In this document: one piece after another, positions 9,124-18,597 of the stretch
How positions within the stretch are numbered: the first letter of the stretch is position 1
Layout of the letters: each line of letters starts with the position of its first letter
Source of the DNA: an uncultured Paracoccaceae bacterium
Lineage (GTDB): Bacteria > Pseudomonadota > Alphaproteobacteria > Rhodobacterales > Rhodobacteraceae
Direction: 5' to 3'
Length of the DNA stretch: 64,000 nt
Assembly: GCA_947496605.1 (NCBI GenBank)
Contig: CANMDF010000002.1
Coordinates: forward strand, 896,339 to 960,338
Position numbers and translations under genes: made by a program
The notes under the pieces: generated by a model
What the model was told of the DNA's origin: nothing
Database searches by the model: none
What the model saw: the letters and a program-made list of their open reading frames with translations, nothing else

Positions 9124-10995
9124 TTACTGGCTTAGACGCAGAGCTGTGATGTTGTTTGAGATACGAGAGAAAATCTCGCCAAGACCTGGCTGTGTTGGAT
9201 CGTTCGTGATCGTTGACAGAAATGCGTTACCAGGCTTGCTGGCACAATCGGTCATGGTTTGGTTTTGAACGCCCATCGAAATTGTGTATACATCAACACC
9301 TTGTAACGCGGTCGCGTCACAAATCTCGGCCAGATAGTCACTATTCAGAACGGTTGTCGAACCAATGGTCTCGGTCATGGTCCAGTAGGTTGTGGTGCCG
9401 TCACCATCTTCACCTGCCCAACGGCCGACAGTATATTTTGAGAAACCGTCCCGATCAGCGTATGTTTCATAGTGCTCTTCTCTAATATCCCGTGAAGAGA
9501 CAGTGAAACCATCGGTCATGATCACAACGTACTTGTTTGTCGTACCGTCTGAGTATTCCGCTGGACGGCGCCCAGCAAACGCATCGTCAACCGTTGGAAT
9601 GTCAGCGACCAAATCTCTGATCGATGGATCAAGAAGGACACTGCCCCACTTCATCCCCCGGTGAATAGAAGTCGTCAAAGTCGGAACGTATTGGTCAATT
9701 GTTTCTTGAAGCTCATCCACATCTTGAGACATTAGCACAATGCCTTCAAAGTCACGGGCAGGACACTGCGCGCGCGCAGTGTTAAAAGTGCCCCAACCTC
9801 TCGAAATATGTGCATAGGGTACCTGCCGATAAGTGCGATCAACATCGAATACAGTTGTTTGGTATTCATCGGCTTCAAACGTGACACAACGTGAAGGGTT
9901 TACAAAGACGTCCTTTCCATCGGCCCACGTCAGATCGACCGGGATGTCATCAATTCCTCTGAGCGACGGAGCGGGTGACCCGGTTGGTAGGTTAACGTAG
10001 TTTCCGCCACCGTTTCTCTCTTTATAAACCCAGCGGCCATATTCACTTTCCGGGGGAATCTCTTGATCCAAATCATCTACGCGGATGACTTCCTCTCCCG
10101 AAGCGTCAACATAGACATACTCAAATGGTTCAGAGTAACCGCCGGAGATATTATATGTTCCAAAACTGCTACCAAACTTATCATCTTCGTTGATTGAGTC
10201 TGCGGTTGTGTTGAGCGCCATATACAGTTCATCTGACAGCGCAACGTGCGCAGAATAGGCGATTAGGTTGATTGAGACGCTGTCTTCATACTCGGGGAGC
10301 AAAAGGTCAGCTACGAACTGTTTAGCGGCCTGCTGCAAGAAGAACATGCGTGTTCTGGTCGCGCCGGGAAATTCAATTACGTTTAAACCAGGTCTCGTTG
10401 GGTGCTCAGGGCCGTGGTAGACGAATTTGCCATCGGCATCCACTTCGAAGACATCGCCTTGCATATTGTTGCCCATCGATCCGGAGATATCGAGCACCAA
10501 AGAAACTTCTACGTTGCCCGAACCCGCGATCGCACTGGATGACGCTGGTGCTGTCAATGTATCCATGCCAATTAATCGCAAATAGAAAGTATCCACGCTG
10601 ACTTGTGACTCGATCGTAATGGCACTGTTAGAGTCGCCGCGGCTCACGCTATCTGGGTTGGTCAGGTCAGTCGTGATTGCGCCGCCATAACCTTCGACCT
10701 CAAAGAAGTTTTCGATGACATCTGCCGCGCCGACGGTTTGGTTCAGGCTTGCAGCGGCCAGAACGGCGCGGTCTGAAACACTTTGCAGCTTGGTCCGCTC
10801 AGATTCATACCGCATAAAGTCTGTGGCCATTCCGCCTACAACCAGCATTGAGATCAGGAGCAACAGCGTCAGGATGATTAGCCCACCCTCGTCGTCTTTT
10901 TTGAATTGGCGGATAAGGGCCAATTGCTCAATGTACGCACGGCGTGCGTTTTGCAGCTTTTTCAATTTGTTCGGTTGCTTTTTGGATCGCAGCAT
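9124..10995 (-). CDS. TadG-like protein with von Willebrand factor A domain
   Basis: 623 residues. A TadG-type N-terminus follows a basic leader: DDEGGLIILTLLLLISMLVV (about 34-53) then a helix rich in polar residues (SERTKLQSVSDRAVLAAASL). A vWA domain begins near residue 162 with the MIDAS motif DISGS (169-173) and continues past VIMTDG, with a long insertion between them. It is probably anchored in the inner membrane, acting in adhesion or Tad pilus assembly. First gene of the leftward three-gene set. The start ATG at 10995 has GGGGA upstream. It is larger than usual for TadG because of the vWA insertion. Confidence 0.85.
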   Translation of the reverse strand: MLRSKKQPNKLKKLQNARRAYIEQLALIRQFKKDDEGGLIILTLLLLISMLVVGGMATDFMRYESERTKLQSVSDRAVLAAASLNQTVGAADVIENFFEVEGYGGAITTDLTNPDSVSRGDSNSAITIESQVSVDTFYLRLIGMDTLTAPASSSAIAGSGNVEVSLVLDISGSMGNNMQGDVFEVDADGKFVYHGPEHPTRPGLNVIEFPGATRTRMFFLQQAAKQFVADLLLPEYEDSVSINLIAYSAHVALSDELYMALNTTADSINEDDKFGSSFGTYNISGGYSEPFEYVYVDASGEEVIRVDDLDQEIPPESEYGRWVYKERNGGGNYVNLPTGSPAPSLRGIDDIPVDLTWADGKDVFVNPSRCVTFEADEYQTTVFDVDRTYRQVPYAHISRGWGTFNTARAQCPARDFEGIVLMSQDVDELQETIDQYVPTLTTSIHRGMKWGSVLLDPSIRDLVADIPTVDDAFAGRRPAEYSDGTTNKYVVIMTDGFTVSSRDIREEHYETYADRDGFSKYTVGRWAGEDGDGTTTYWTMTETIGSTTVLNSDYLAEICDATALQGVDVYTISMGVQNQTMTDCASKPGNAFLSTITNDPTQPGLGEIFSRISNNITALRLSQ

Positions 10996-11519
10996 TTCTT
11001 ATATTCCCCAAGCAGAGCGGCACAGTAACGAGCGCCATGGTAATTTTTAATTTCACACGTTCTATCATACAGACAATATTGTTGTGGCAAAAAAATGTCC
11101 GTGCGCGGTGTTGCGCTTAGTCGCACGCAATCTGATGGGTACATTGGCCTGAATCAATGCGAACTGTCGGTTTTTGGGAAACAATTCTGTGATTTAGCGT
11201 CTGTTCTTACTGTTTTTGTTCATTTTTAGTTAACTACATTCTCATCTGGGCTTCGCGCAAAAGTACGAATCACTTGGGCTTTTTCCCGCTTTTCGTGCTG
11301 TCGGTGACATTGAGATTCGTTTGCTGGACCTTCACTTAAACGCCAGATTTTTGGGTCTTTTGAAATTCACTTTTTGTGACCTGATGCCTGCAAACCTGAC
11401 GCATTCATCTTTTGGTTTTCCTTTCAAAAAGTCGCGTGCTGGCACCCCATTGTCGAAAAGAGAACATGCAACTTCACATGACCCTTGCTAGGGTCACCAC
11501 GGACCATTGAGGATGTGGC
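10996..11519. other. 524-bp AT-richer divergent intergenic region
   Basis: No convincing gene, RNA or riboswitch is seen. The region separates the leftward Tad-like set from rightward soxB and must hold both promoters. It is visibly richer in A/T, with T-rich runs around 11201-11235 and 11401-11430. A perfect short inverted repeat lies near its right end and is listed separately. Confidence 0.6.
11479..11496. promoter_or_regulatory. Inverted repeat upstream of soxB (possible operator)
   Basis: TGACCCT (11479-11485) and AGGGTCA (11490-11496) form perfect 7-bp arms around TGCT, 23 bases before the soxB start codon. The symmetry fits a dimeric regulator site; it could also be an RNA hairpin just ahead of the ribosome-binding site GAGG. 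No cognate regulator gene is adjacent. Confidence 0.4.
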
Positions 11520-12773
11520 ATGGGTTATTCCGGCTTTCGTGTGATCAAAGAGGGGCTTTTCGGTCAGAAAGGCTGGAAGCCGGTTTGGCGCGATCCTGAA
11601 CCGAAAGCTGAATATGACGCGATCATTATTGGCGGCGGTGGACACGGTCTTTCGACTGCATTCTACTTGGCAAAAGAGCATGGCATGACCAACATTGCCG
11701 TACTTGAGAAAGGCTACATTGGTGGCGGCAATGTGGGCCGGAATACGACGATTGTGCGCGCCAATTACTTCTTGCCCGGAAACTCAGAGTTCTACTCATA
11801 CTCGCTCAAGATGTGGGAAGGAATGGAGCGGGATCTGAATTACAATGTGATGCATTCGCAGCGTGGTTTGATCAACTTGTTCCACTCGGACGGCCAGCGT
11901 GATGCGTTTGCGCGGCGCGGTAATGCGATGATCAATCAAGGCGATGATGCGATCCTTTTGGATCGCGACGGGGTCCGTGAACACCTTCCTTACCTTGATT
12001 TCGACAATGTCCGTTTCCCGATCTATGGCGGTCTCTATCACCCACGCGGCGGCACTGCCCGGCACGATGCGGTTGCTTGGGGGTATGCCCGCGGTGCCGA
12101 CCAACGTGGTGTCGATATTATCCAAAATTGCGAAGTCACTGGCATCGATATCGAAGGTGGTGTCGTCAAAGGCGTACAGACGACCCGCGGCGCGATCAAA
12201 GCCAAGAAGGTTGGCATGGTCGTTGCGGGCCGGTCAGGCCAGGTTGCGGAGATGGCAGGCATGCGATTGCCGATTGAGAGCCATGTTTTGCAGGCCTTTG
12301 TGACCGAAGGGCTGAAACCGATTATCGACCATGTAGTCAGTTTTGGTATGGGTCACTTCTACATCAGCCAGTCTGACAAAGGTGGTCTTGTTTTTGGCGG
12401 TGACATTGATTTTTACGCCTCTTACGCCGCGCGTGGGAACCTACCGATGAAAGAGCACGTCATGGATGCGGCCATGACTTTGATGCCCGTCATTGGCAAA
12501 GCCAAAGTGCTGCGGTCTTGGGGGGGCATCATGGATATGACGCCGGATGGTTCGCCGATCATTGATAAGACACCGACCGAGGGGCTCTTTATTGATTGTG
12601 GCTGGTGTTATGGTGGCTTCAAAGCGGTACCAGGGTCGGGCTTTAGCTTTGCGCATTTGATGGCGACTGGAAATCACCACGAGCCTGCGGCCAAGTTCCG
12701 TTTAGATCGCTTTCGTTCAGGCGTTGGCCTGATGGATGAAGAGGGCACCGGCTCTCAGCACAATTTGCATTAG
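11520..12773 (+). CDS. soxB: Sarcosine oxidase subunit beta
   Basis: Flavoprotein subunit of heterotetrameric sarcosine oxidase, which demethylates sarcosine to glycine and passes the one-carbon unit to tetrahydrofolate, producing H2O2. The 417-residue protein has the FAD-binding DAIIIGGGGHGLSTAFYLA (about 33-51), the DAO-family SHVLQAFVTEGLKPI segment and C-terminal GLFIDCGWCYGGFKAVPGSG (about 366-385). The start has GAGG 8 bases upstream. First gene of soxBDAG; soxD follows after 50 bases that contain a T-rich intergenic element. Confidence 0.96.
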   Translation: MGYSGFRVIKEGLFGQKGWKPVWRDPEPKAEYDAIIIGGGGHGLSTAFYLAKEHGMTNIAVLEKGYIGGGNVGRNTTIVRANYFLPGNSEFYSYSLKMWEGMERDLNYNVMHSQRGLINLFHSDGQRDAFARRGNAMINQGDDAILLDRDGVREHLPYLDFDNVRFPIYGGLYHPRGGTARHDAVAWGYARGADQRGVDIIQNCEVTGIDIEGGVVKGVQTTRGAIKAKKVGMVVAGRSGQVAEMAGMRLPIESHVLQAFVTEGLKPIIDHVVSFGMGHFYISQSDKGGLVFGGDIDFYASYAARGNLPMKEHVMDAAMTLMPVIGKAKVLRSWGGIMDMTPDGSPIIDKTPTEGLFIDCGWCYGGFKAVPGSGFSFAHLMATGNHHEPAAKFRLDRFRSGVGLMDEEGTGSQHNLH

Positions 12774-12785
12774 GGGCTGGCGATG

Positions 12786-12820
12786 TTTTTTGAGTTTTTT
12801 TGGCAAGATGATAAGGGCGA
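12786..12820 (+). repeat. T-rich intergenic element before soxD
   Basis: Two T-runs followed by GGCAAGATGATAAGGGCGAG. This resembles the tail of the intergenic element near 39084-39120 (T-run, GGCCAAGATGAAGGAG) and ends in a usable ribosome-binding site (AAGGGCGAG) for soxD. Judged by eye. Confidence 0.4.
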
Positions 12821-12823
12821 GAC

Positions 12824-13087
12824 ATGCGCATAACCTGCCCGAATTGCGGCACTCGCGACCGACGCGAGTTTTATTATCAAGGTGATGCGATTGCTGTTCA
12901 TCGTCCGGATGTTGATGCGGGCCTGGATGCTTGGGACGACTATTTGCACAACCGCGATAACCCTGCCGGTGAGACACAAGATTTGTGGTTTCATGAGGCA
13001 GGATGCGGCGCTTGGGTTGTCGTGACCCGCAGTACCGTGACACACCATGTTCAAGACGCTGTCTTGGCTGAAAAGGTCAAACGATGA
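12824..13087 (+). CDS. soxD: Sarcosine oxidase subunit delta
   Basis: 87 residues, the usual size of the small zinc-binding delta subunit. The zinc ligands can be seen: C5 and C8 (TCPNCG), H57 and C61 (WFHEAGCGAW), matching the three-Cys/one-His site known from the heterotetrameric enzyme. It stabilises the complex. The gene overlaps soxA by 4 bases (ATGA), implying coupled translation. Confidence 0.96.
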   Translation: MRITCPNCGTRDRREFYYQGDAIAVHRPDVDAGLDAWDDYLHNRDNPAGETQDLWFHEAGCGAWVVVTRSTVTHHVQDAVLAEKVKR

Positions 13088-15981
13088 GACTGCAAGCACC
13101 TGAAAATACAGTGACTTTCACTTTCGATGGTCGCAAGTTGCGAGGTGTGCCCGGCGAACCCGTTGCGGCCGCTTTGATGGCAAATGACATCAAATTGGTT
13201 GCGCGTTCGTTCAAGTATCATCGCCCGCGCGGTGTCATGTCGGCAGGGTCAGAAGAGCAGAATGCACTTGTGACAGTCGGGAGTGGTCCGCAAGCTGAAC
13301 CGAATGTGCGCGCGACGACTTTGGAGGTCTCCGAAGGCCTTGAAGTGTTCAGCCAGAATGCGTGGCCGTCTTTACGCTATGATGTGATGGCCGTGAATGA
13401 CTTGGTATCGCCATTCTTGGCGGCGGGTTTTTATTACAAGACGTTCATGTGGCCGCGCAGTTTTTGGGAAAAACTGTATGAGCCCGTCATCCGCCGTGCC
13501 GCTGGATTGGGTGCGTTGAGCGGCGAGACAAATCCTGACAAATACGAAAAGGCTTTTGCTTTTTGTGACGTGCTTGTCATTGGTGCTGGCCCCGCTGGTT
13601 TGATGGCCGCTTTGACGGCTGGCCGCGCCGGAGCCGATGTGATCATTGCCGATGAAGATACACAGATGGGTGGTCGGTTGTTGCGTGAGCAAGAACAGAT
13701 TGATGGACAGGCTGCGACGACTTGGGTTGCCGACGTCTTGGCCGAACTTGATGAAATGCCGAATGTCCGGCGGATGACCCGCACCACTGTGACCGGGGCA
13801 TATGACCAAGGGACCTATGGTGCGATCGAACGTGTTGCGGGGACCCGTGACGCCGATATGCCGCTGGAGTGTTTCTGGCGTATCGTCACCAAGCACGCGA
13901 TCCTTTGCGCCGGTGCTTTAGAACGTCCGATTGCGTTTCCAAACAATGATCGCCCCGGCATCATGATGGCGAGTGCGGTACGCGCCTATGTCAATCGTTG
14001 GGGCGTGGCACCGGGCCAGCGTGTCGCCGTCTTTGGCAACAATGATGATGCGCACCGTACAGCCCGTGATCTCGTGGCCGCAGGCATCAGGGTTGCCGCG
14101 GTGATCGACAGTCGCGCGGACGCCAAAGTCTCTGGTGATTTTCCGATTTATACGGGCGCTGAAGTGATCGCGACAAAAGGCAGGCACGCTTTGCAAAGTC
14201 TGACGATCCGCCACAACGGTGGTGTGCGGACGATTTTGGCCGACTGTCTGGCGATCTCTGGCGGTTGGAACCCGACGGTTCACTTGACCTGCCATATGAA
14301 CGGCCGTCCCAAATGGGACGAAGAGATTGCGTCGTTTGTCCCGACTGCTGGCAGTATTCCCGCCATGGAGACCGCTGGCGCGTGCAACGGGACATTTAGC
14401 ACGGCGGGTTGTTTGGCCGAGGCAGCGTCTGTCGCCGCTAGTATTGCAAGCGACCTTGGGTTTGAAGCCGAAGTGAAAGTGCCCAAAGCAGACGATACCG
14501 CCTACGCAGTCACACCACTATGGGCCGTGCCGGGTAAAGGGCGCATGTGGATCGATTTTCAGAATGATGTGCACGTGAAAGACATCAAGCTGGCCGCGCA
14601 AGAGAACTTTCGCTCGGTCGAGCATATGAAACGCTACACCACCCAAGGTATGGCCCCTGATCAGGGCAAATCTTCGAATGTAGTGGCGTTGGCTGTCCTG
14701 GCTGATGCAACGGGACGCGGTATTCCTGAGACCGGGACAACGACATTTCGACCACCTTATGTGCCTGTATCAATCGCGGCGATGGGGGCAGGCAGTCAAG
14801 GCAAAGGCTTTGCCCCTGAACGGTTTACCACATCACATCGCGCCACCGTTGCCCGTGACGCGCCGATGATTGAGGCAGGCCTTTGGTATCGCCCAAGCTA
14901 TTTTCCGCAAAAAGGCGAGACCCATTGGCAGCAATCATGTGACCGCGAAGTGGGCTACGTGCGGGGTGCAATAGGCGTCTGCGATGTGTCCACTTTGGGT
15001 AAGATTGACATTCAAGGACCTGACGCCGCCGCATTGTTGGATTTTGTCTATACCAATACATTCTCAACGCTGAAACTAGGCCGCGTCCGGTATGGTCTGA
15101 TGTTGCGCGAAGATGGGCATGTTCTGGATGATGGCACGACTGCGCGGTTCGGTGAGCAGCATTTTGTGATGACGACAACGACCGCTGCTGCGGGATTGGT
15201 GATGCGTCATTTGGAGTTCGTTTTGCAGGTGCTGCGTCCGGATTTTGACGCCAAGGTCATCTCTGTGACCGAGCAATGGGCCCAATTTGCGGTTGCTGGT
15301 CCGCGGGCCCGCGATCTGTTGAATACCGTTTTGGATCAAGAACTTGATGATACGGCATGGCCGTTTATGTCTTGCGGTCCTGTCGATGTGGCTGGGGTGC
15401 AGGGCCGGCTGTTTCGGATATCGTTTTCGGGTGAGCACGCTTATGAGATTGCTGTGCCATCGCGCTATGGGGAAAGCCTATTCCGCATGCTAACGGCGCA
15501 GGCCGAGGTGATGGGCGGCGGTCCTTACGGGATGGAGGCGCTGAATGTTCTGCGCATCGAAAAAGGCTTTATCACCCACGCTGAAATTCACGGCCGTACG
15601 ACCGCTTTTGATATCGGGATGGGCCGGATGGTCAGCCTCAAGAAAGACTGTGTTGGCCAGTCGGCGGCAGCCCGTCCCGGACTGATCGGCGATCACCGCC
15701 AGCAGCTGGTTGGTTTGCGCGCGAAAGGTGCTTTGTCGGCAGGGGCGCATTTGTTTGAGAAAGACGCAGATGCGGTGCGTGTAAACAGCCAAGGCTACAC
15801 GACATCTGTCTGTTATTCGCCAACGCTTGATACACATTTGGCGCTGGGCTTTTTGGAAAACGGGCGTGCCCGGCATGGGGACGTCATCAAGCTAAGGGAT
15901 CATCTGCGCGACATCACCCAAGAGGTTGAGGTGTGCGACCCAGTGTTCTTTGATCCCACCGGAGGGCGTGCCCGTGGCTAA
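13084..15981 (+). CDS. soxA: Sarcosine oxidase subunit alpha
   Basis: 965-residue large subunit. An N-terminal 2Fe-2S ferredoxin-like fold (about 1-100, FTFDGRKLRGVPGEPVAAAL, without the iron ligands in this family) is followed by an NAD-binding flavoprotein domain (VLVIGAGPAGLMAALTAGRA, about 162-181), and from about residue 590 by a GcvT-type aminomethyltransferase domain binding tetrahydrofolate, ending in a GCV_T C-terminal barrel. It binds NAD+ and folate and channels the methylene group to 5,10-methylene-THF. It overlaps soxD by 4 bases and soxG by 8. Confidence 0.96.
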   Translation: MRLQAPENTVTFTFDGRKLRGVPGEPVAAALMANDIKLVARSFKYHRPRGVMSAGSEEQNALVTVGSGPQAEPNVRATTLEVSEGLEVFSQNAWPSLRYDVMAVNDLVSPFLAAGFYYKTFMWPRSFWEKLYEPVIRRAAGLGALSGETNPDKYEKAFAFCDVLVIGAGPAGLMAALTAGRAGADVIIADEDTQMGGRLLREQEQIDGQAATTWVADVLAELDEMPNVRRMTRTTVTGAYDQGTYGAIERVAGTRDADMPLECFWRIVTKHAILCAGALERPIAFPNNDRPGIMMASAVRAYVNRWGVAPGQRVAVFGNNDDAHRTARDLVAAGIRVAAVIDSRADAKVSGDFPIYTGAEVIATKGRHALQSLTIRHNGGVRTILADCLAISGGWNPTVHLTCHMNGRPKWDEEIASFVPTAGSIPAMETAGACNGTFSTAGCLAEAASVAASIASDLGFEAEVKVPKADDTAYAVTPLWAVPGKGRMWIDFQNDVHVKDIKLAAQENFRSVEHMKRYTTQGMAPDQGKSSNVVALAVLADATGRGIPETGTTTFRPPYVPVSIAAMGAGSQGKGFAPERFTTSHRATVARDAPMIEAGLWYRPSYFPQKGETHWQQSCDREVGYVRGAIGVCDVSTLGKIDIQGPDAAALLDFVYTNTFSTLKLGRVRYGLMLREDGHVLDDGTTARFGEQHFVMTTTTAAAGLVMRHLEFVLQVLRPDFDAKVISVTEQWAQFAVAGPRARDLLNTVLDQELDDTAWPFMSCGPVDVAGVQGRLFRISFSGEHAYEIAVPSRYGESLFRMLTAQAEVMGGGPYGMEALNVLRIEKGFITHAEIHGRTTAFDIGMGRMVSLKKDCVGQSAAARPGLIGDHRQQLVGLRAKGALSAGAHLFEKDADAVRVNSQGYTTSVCYSPTLDTHLALGFLENGRARHGDVIKLRDHLRDITQEVEVCDPVFFDPTGGRARG

Positions 15982-16495
15982 GTTGATTGCATTGACCCCA
16001 TGCGCAGATCTACTGCCGCTGACCCACGGTGAGATCACGGTGACAGAGGTCGTGCCAGACCGGTTGATATCGGTTGCGCCCAATGCCGGTCAGAACAAGG
16101 CGGTGTCTGCACTATTGCAAACGCAGGTTGGTGGTGGATTGTCTGCTGTGAACCGCCGGTCGGGTCCTGTGACATGGTTTGGTCATGGGACTTGGTTGGT
16201 GGCTGCGGATGTCACATTAGATGGTTTGGCTGCGACAACAGACCAATCTGATGCTTGGGCCGTTGTCGCAATATCAGGTGCGGGTGTAGGGAATGTCTTG
16301 GCCCGATTGGTGCCTGTCGATTTGCGTGGCGGTGTTTTCAAAAAGAACCACGTGGCCAAAACGATGCTGGGACATTTGTCCGTGACAATTGTGCGCGCCT
16401 CTGCAGATACTTTTGAGATCTTGGTCATGCGTTCTATGGCGCAGACACTGGTCCATGATTTGGATGTCGCCATGCGATCAGTGGCCGTGCGTTAA
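15974..16495 (+). CDS. soxG: Sarcosine oxidase subunit gamma
   Basis: 173 residues if started at GTG 15974 (VAKLIALTPC), which overlaps the soxA stop by 8 bases and gives the expected length; the upstream ATG at 15926 would add 16 residues inside soxA. Subunit gamma has a GcvT-like fold and packs against alpha. Segments WFGHGTWLVA and RGGVFKKNHVAKTMLGHLSV are family-like. Last gene of soxBDAG; no glyA, folD or purU follows. Confidence 0.92.
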   Translation: MAKLIALTPCADLLPLTHGEITVTEVVPDRLISVAPNAGQNKAVSALLQTQVGGGLSAVNRRSGPVTWFGHGTWLVAADVTLDGLAATTDQSDAWAVVAISGAGVGNVLARLVPVDLRGGVFKKNHVAKTMLGHLSVTIVRASADTFEILVMRSMAQTLVHDLDVAMRSVAVR

Positions 16496-16496
16496 A

Positions 16497-16516
16497 TCAA
16501 AATTCCAGAATTTTGA
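16497..16516 (+). terminator. Inverted repeat just after soxG
   Basis: TCAAAATTC (16497-16505) and GAATTTTGA (16508-16516) are perfect 9-base arms around CA, directly after the soxG stop. The T-rich right arm makes a weak terminator possible, though no separate U-tract follows. Confidence 0.45.
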
Positions 16517-16533
16517 GGCCTCCGGCGGAAGTT
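16515..16533. repeat. Intergenic element containing cctccggcgg
   Basis: Contains GAGGCCTCCGGCGGAAGTTT, closely matching GAAGCCTCCGGCGGGAGTTT at 39084-39103. Elements of this kind are scattered between genes in Rhodobacteraceae (established from general knowledge of these genomes). Both copies lie shortly upstream of a start codon. Confidence 0.5.
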
Positions 16534-16591
16534 TGAATGGACACAGAAAGTCTGGGTGGTTCTTCGGGGGGCCATGGGCGATAATGTGGCT

Positions 16592-18556
16592 ATGAGTTTA
16601 CCACCCGGATTCTTAGATGAACTGCGTAACCGTCTGTCTTTAGGGCAGGTCGTGGGCCGTAAGGTCATGTGGGACACCCGCAAGTCCAATCAGGGAAAAG
16701 GCGATCTTTGGGCGCCCTGTCCGTTTCATCAAGAAAAGACTGCCAGCTTTCATGTCGATGATCGCAAAGGATTTTATTATTGCTTTGGCTGTCACGCGAA
16801 AGGCGATGCCATTTCCTTTGTGCGTGAGACCGAGAACGTCGACTTTATGGAAGCGGTGAAGATTCTGGCGGGCGAGGCAGGGATGCCAATGCCGGAGCGT
16901 GATCCGCAGGCGCAGCAAAAAGCAGATGCCCGCACTGTGTTGGTCGATGTGATGGAGCAGGCGGTGCAATACCACCGCTTGCAATTGCAGACCGGTGCGG
17001 CCGCAGAAGCACGAGATTATTTGGCGCGTCGCGGGCTCAGCCCAGAAGCGCAGGCACGTTGGGAAATTGGCTTTGCACCGCCCAATGGCGGCGTGCTGGA
17101 GCAGTTGACGGGCAAGGGTGTCGATCAAAAACTGGTTGTTGATGCAGGTCTCGCTGCGGAGAGTGATCGCGGTAGTGGGCTTTATAACCGTTTCCGGGAT
17201 CGCATTATGTTTCCAATCCGTGATGCGCGGGGCAGGGCCATTGGTTTTGGTGGCCGCGCGATGGACCCGAACCACCCTGCAAAATACTACAACTCACCCG
17301 AAACGATGCTTTTTGATAAAGGCCGCAGTCTCTTTAATCACGGGCCGGCACGCGAAGCAGCAGGCAAGGGCAAACCCCTTGTGGTGTCTGAGGGGTATAT
17401 GGATGTCATTGCGCTCTCAGAGGCCGGGTTCACCGCAACGGTTGCCCCCTTAGGAACCGCGATCACCGAAGACCAACTGCGCCTGCTGTGGCGTATGGCA
17501 CCTGAGCCGATCATCGCACTTGACGGGGACAAAGCAGGGCTGCGTGCTGCCATGCGCGTCATCGATATCGCGCTGCCGTTGTTGGAGGCAGGTCAATCGC
17601 TGCGCTTTGCTTTGATGCCAGAAGGGTTGGACCCCGATGATCTGATCAAGACGCAGGGCGCAGGCGCGATGCAACAATTGTTGGATCAAGCGATCCCGAT
17701 GGTTCAGTTGTTGTGGCGGCGTGAGACCGAGGGCAAGAATTTCGACAGCCCCGAGCGTAAGGCGGCCTTGGATAAGGCGCTGCGTGAAAAGATTAAGCTG
17801 ATCGAAGATCCGTCGATCCGGAACCATTACGGTCAAGCGATCAAGGACATGCGCTGGGCGCTGTTTTCCAATCGCAAAGCGGCGCCAGCGCGTAAATCTG
17901 GTGGTGCTTGGAACCCCCGCCAAGAAGCTTGGAAGCGCGATGTGAGCCCGGCCGCTACATCGCGAAATTCGGCTTTGGGATCAGGTGCTGCGGATCAGGA
18001 TCATTTGCGTGAGGCAGTTATCCTTGCGACGATGATCGCAGCACCTGTGGTTGCCGCTGAATTTGGAACGCCACTCGAACAAATGGAGTGTCGCGACCCC
18101 ATGCACCGCGATTTGCAGTCCTGTGTGCTGCGTCATCTTGGCGCAGAAGACTTGCGCGCGTTGATAGTTGGCGATCTGGGCGATGCCCCCCTTGAAAAGC
18201 TTTTCACGCAGAACCATGTCGCCATTAGCCCTGCAATCCGGCGGGGTGGCGATGCTGAAACGGCGCGTCTGTGTCTGTCCGAAGAGTTTGCTAAATTAAC
18301 TGCCCGACGTGGCCATGCGCGTGAAATCGAAGATGCCGTCGAAGACCTAAGCGGTATTGCAGATGAAGGGCTTACCTACCGTCTTGCACAGGCCACAAAA
18401 GCGGTCGATCAGGCAGGGCGGGGCGATGACGATGACAGCGCTGAATACGCCGTTGGCGAAAACGGCGCCTTAATGAAGAAAGATGAGCAGAGTGCCTTTG
18501 ATCAACTTCTTGAACAGATTGGCTTTGCTAAAGGCGACAGGCGACCTAAGTCGTAG
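16592..18556 (+). CDS. dnaG: DNA primase DnaG
   Basis: Synthesises RNA primers at the replication fork. Starting at ATG 16592 (MSLPPGFLDELRNRLSL) the protein has 654 residues. The CHC2 zinc finger shows C43, H46, C64 and C67 (CPFH...CFGC). The Toprim core shows EGYMDVIAL near residues 265-273 and ALDGDKAG further on. The C-terminal helicase-binding region (about 480-654) is less conserved. Upstream ATGs at 16556 and 16574 are in frame, but family members start at MSLPPGF. It precedes rpoD, the conserved macromolecular-synthesis order. Confidence 0.95.
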   Translation: MSLPPGFLDELRNRLSLGQVVGRKVMWDTRKSNQGKGDLWAPCPFHQEKTASFHVDDRKGFYYCFGCHAKGDAISFVRETENVDFMEAVKILAGEAGMPMPERDPQAQQKADARTVLVDVMEQAVQYHRLQLQTGAAAEARDYLARRGLSPEAQARWEIGFAPPNGGVLEQLTGKGVDQKLVVDAGLAAESDRGSGLYNRFRDRIMFPIRDARGRAIGFGGRAMDPNHPAKYYNSPETMLFDKGRSLFNHGPAREAAGKGKPLVVSEGYMDVIALSEAGFTATVAPLGTAITEDQLRLLWRMAPEPIIALDGDKAGLRAAMRVIDIALPLLEAGQSLRFALMPEGLDPDDLIKTQGAGAMQQLLDQAIPMVQLLWRRETEGKNFDSPERKAALDKALREKIKLIEDPSIRNHYGQAIKDMRWALFSNRKAAPARKSGGAWNPRQEAWKRDVSPAATSRNSALGSGAADQDHLREAVILATMIAAPVVAAEFGTPLEQMECRDPMHRDLQSCVLRHLGAEDLRALIVGDLGDAPLEKLFTQNHVAISPAIRRGGDAETARLCLSEEFAKLTARRGHAREIEDAVEDLSGIADEGLTYRLAQATKAVDQAGRGDDDDSAEYAVGENGALMKKDEQSAFDQLLEQIGFAKGDRRPKS

Positions 18557-18597
18557 TTTGCGCAACAGATACCAACAACCGAACGTGAACTGCTTGC

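Noticed and set aside
11229..11240. CtrA site around GTTAAC
   Set aside because: Only a half site is found; the TTAA-N7-TTAA spacing is not met.
10996..11519. Glycine riboswitch upstream of soxB
   Set aside because: None of the conserved tandem aptamer elements is present in the 500 bases before soxB.
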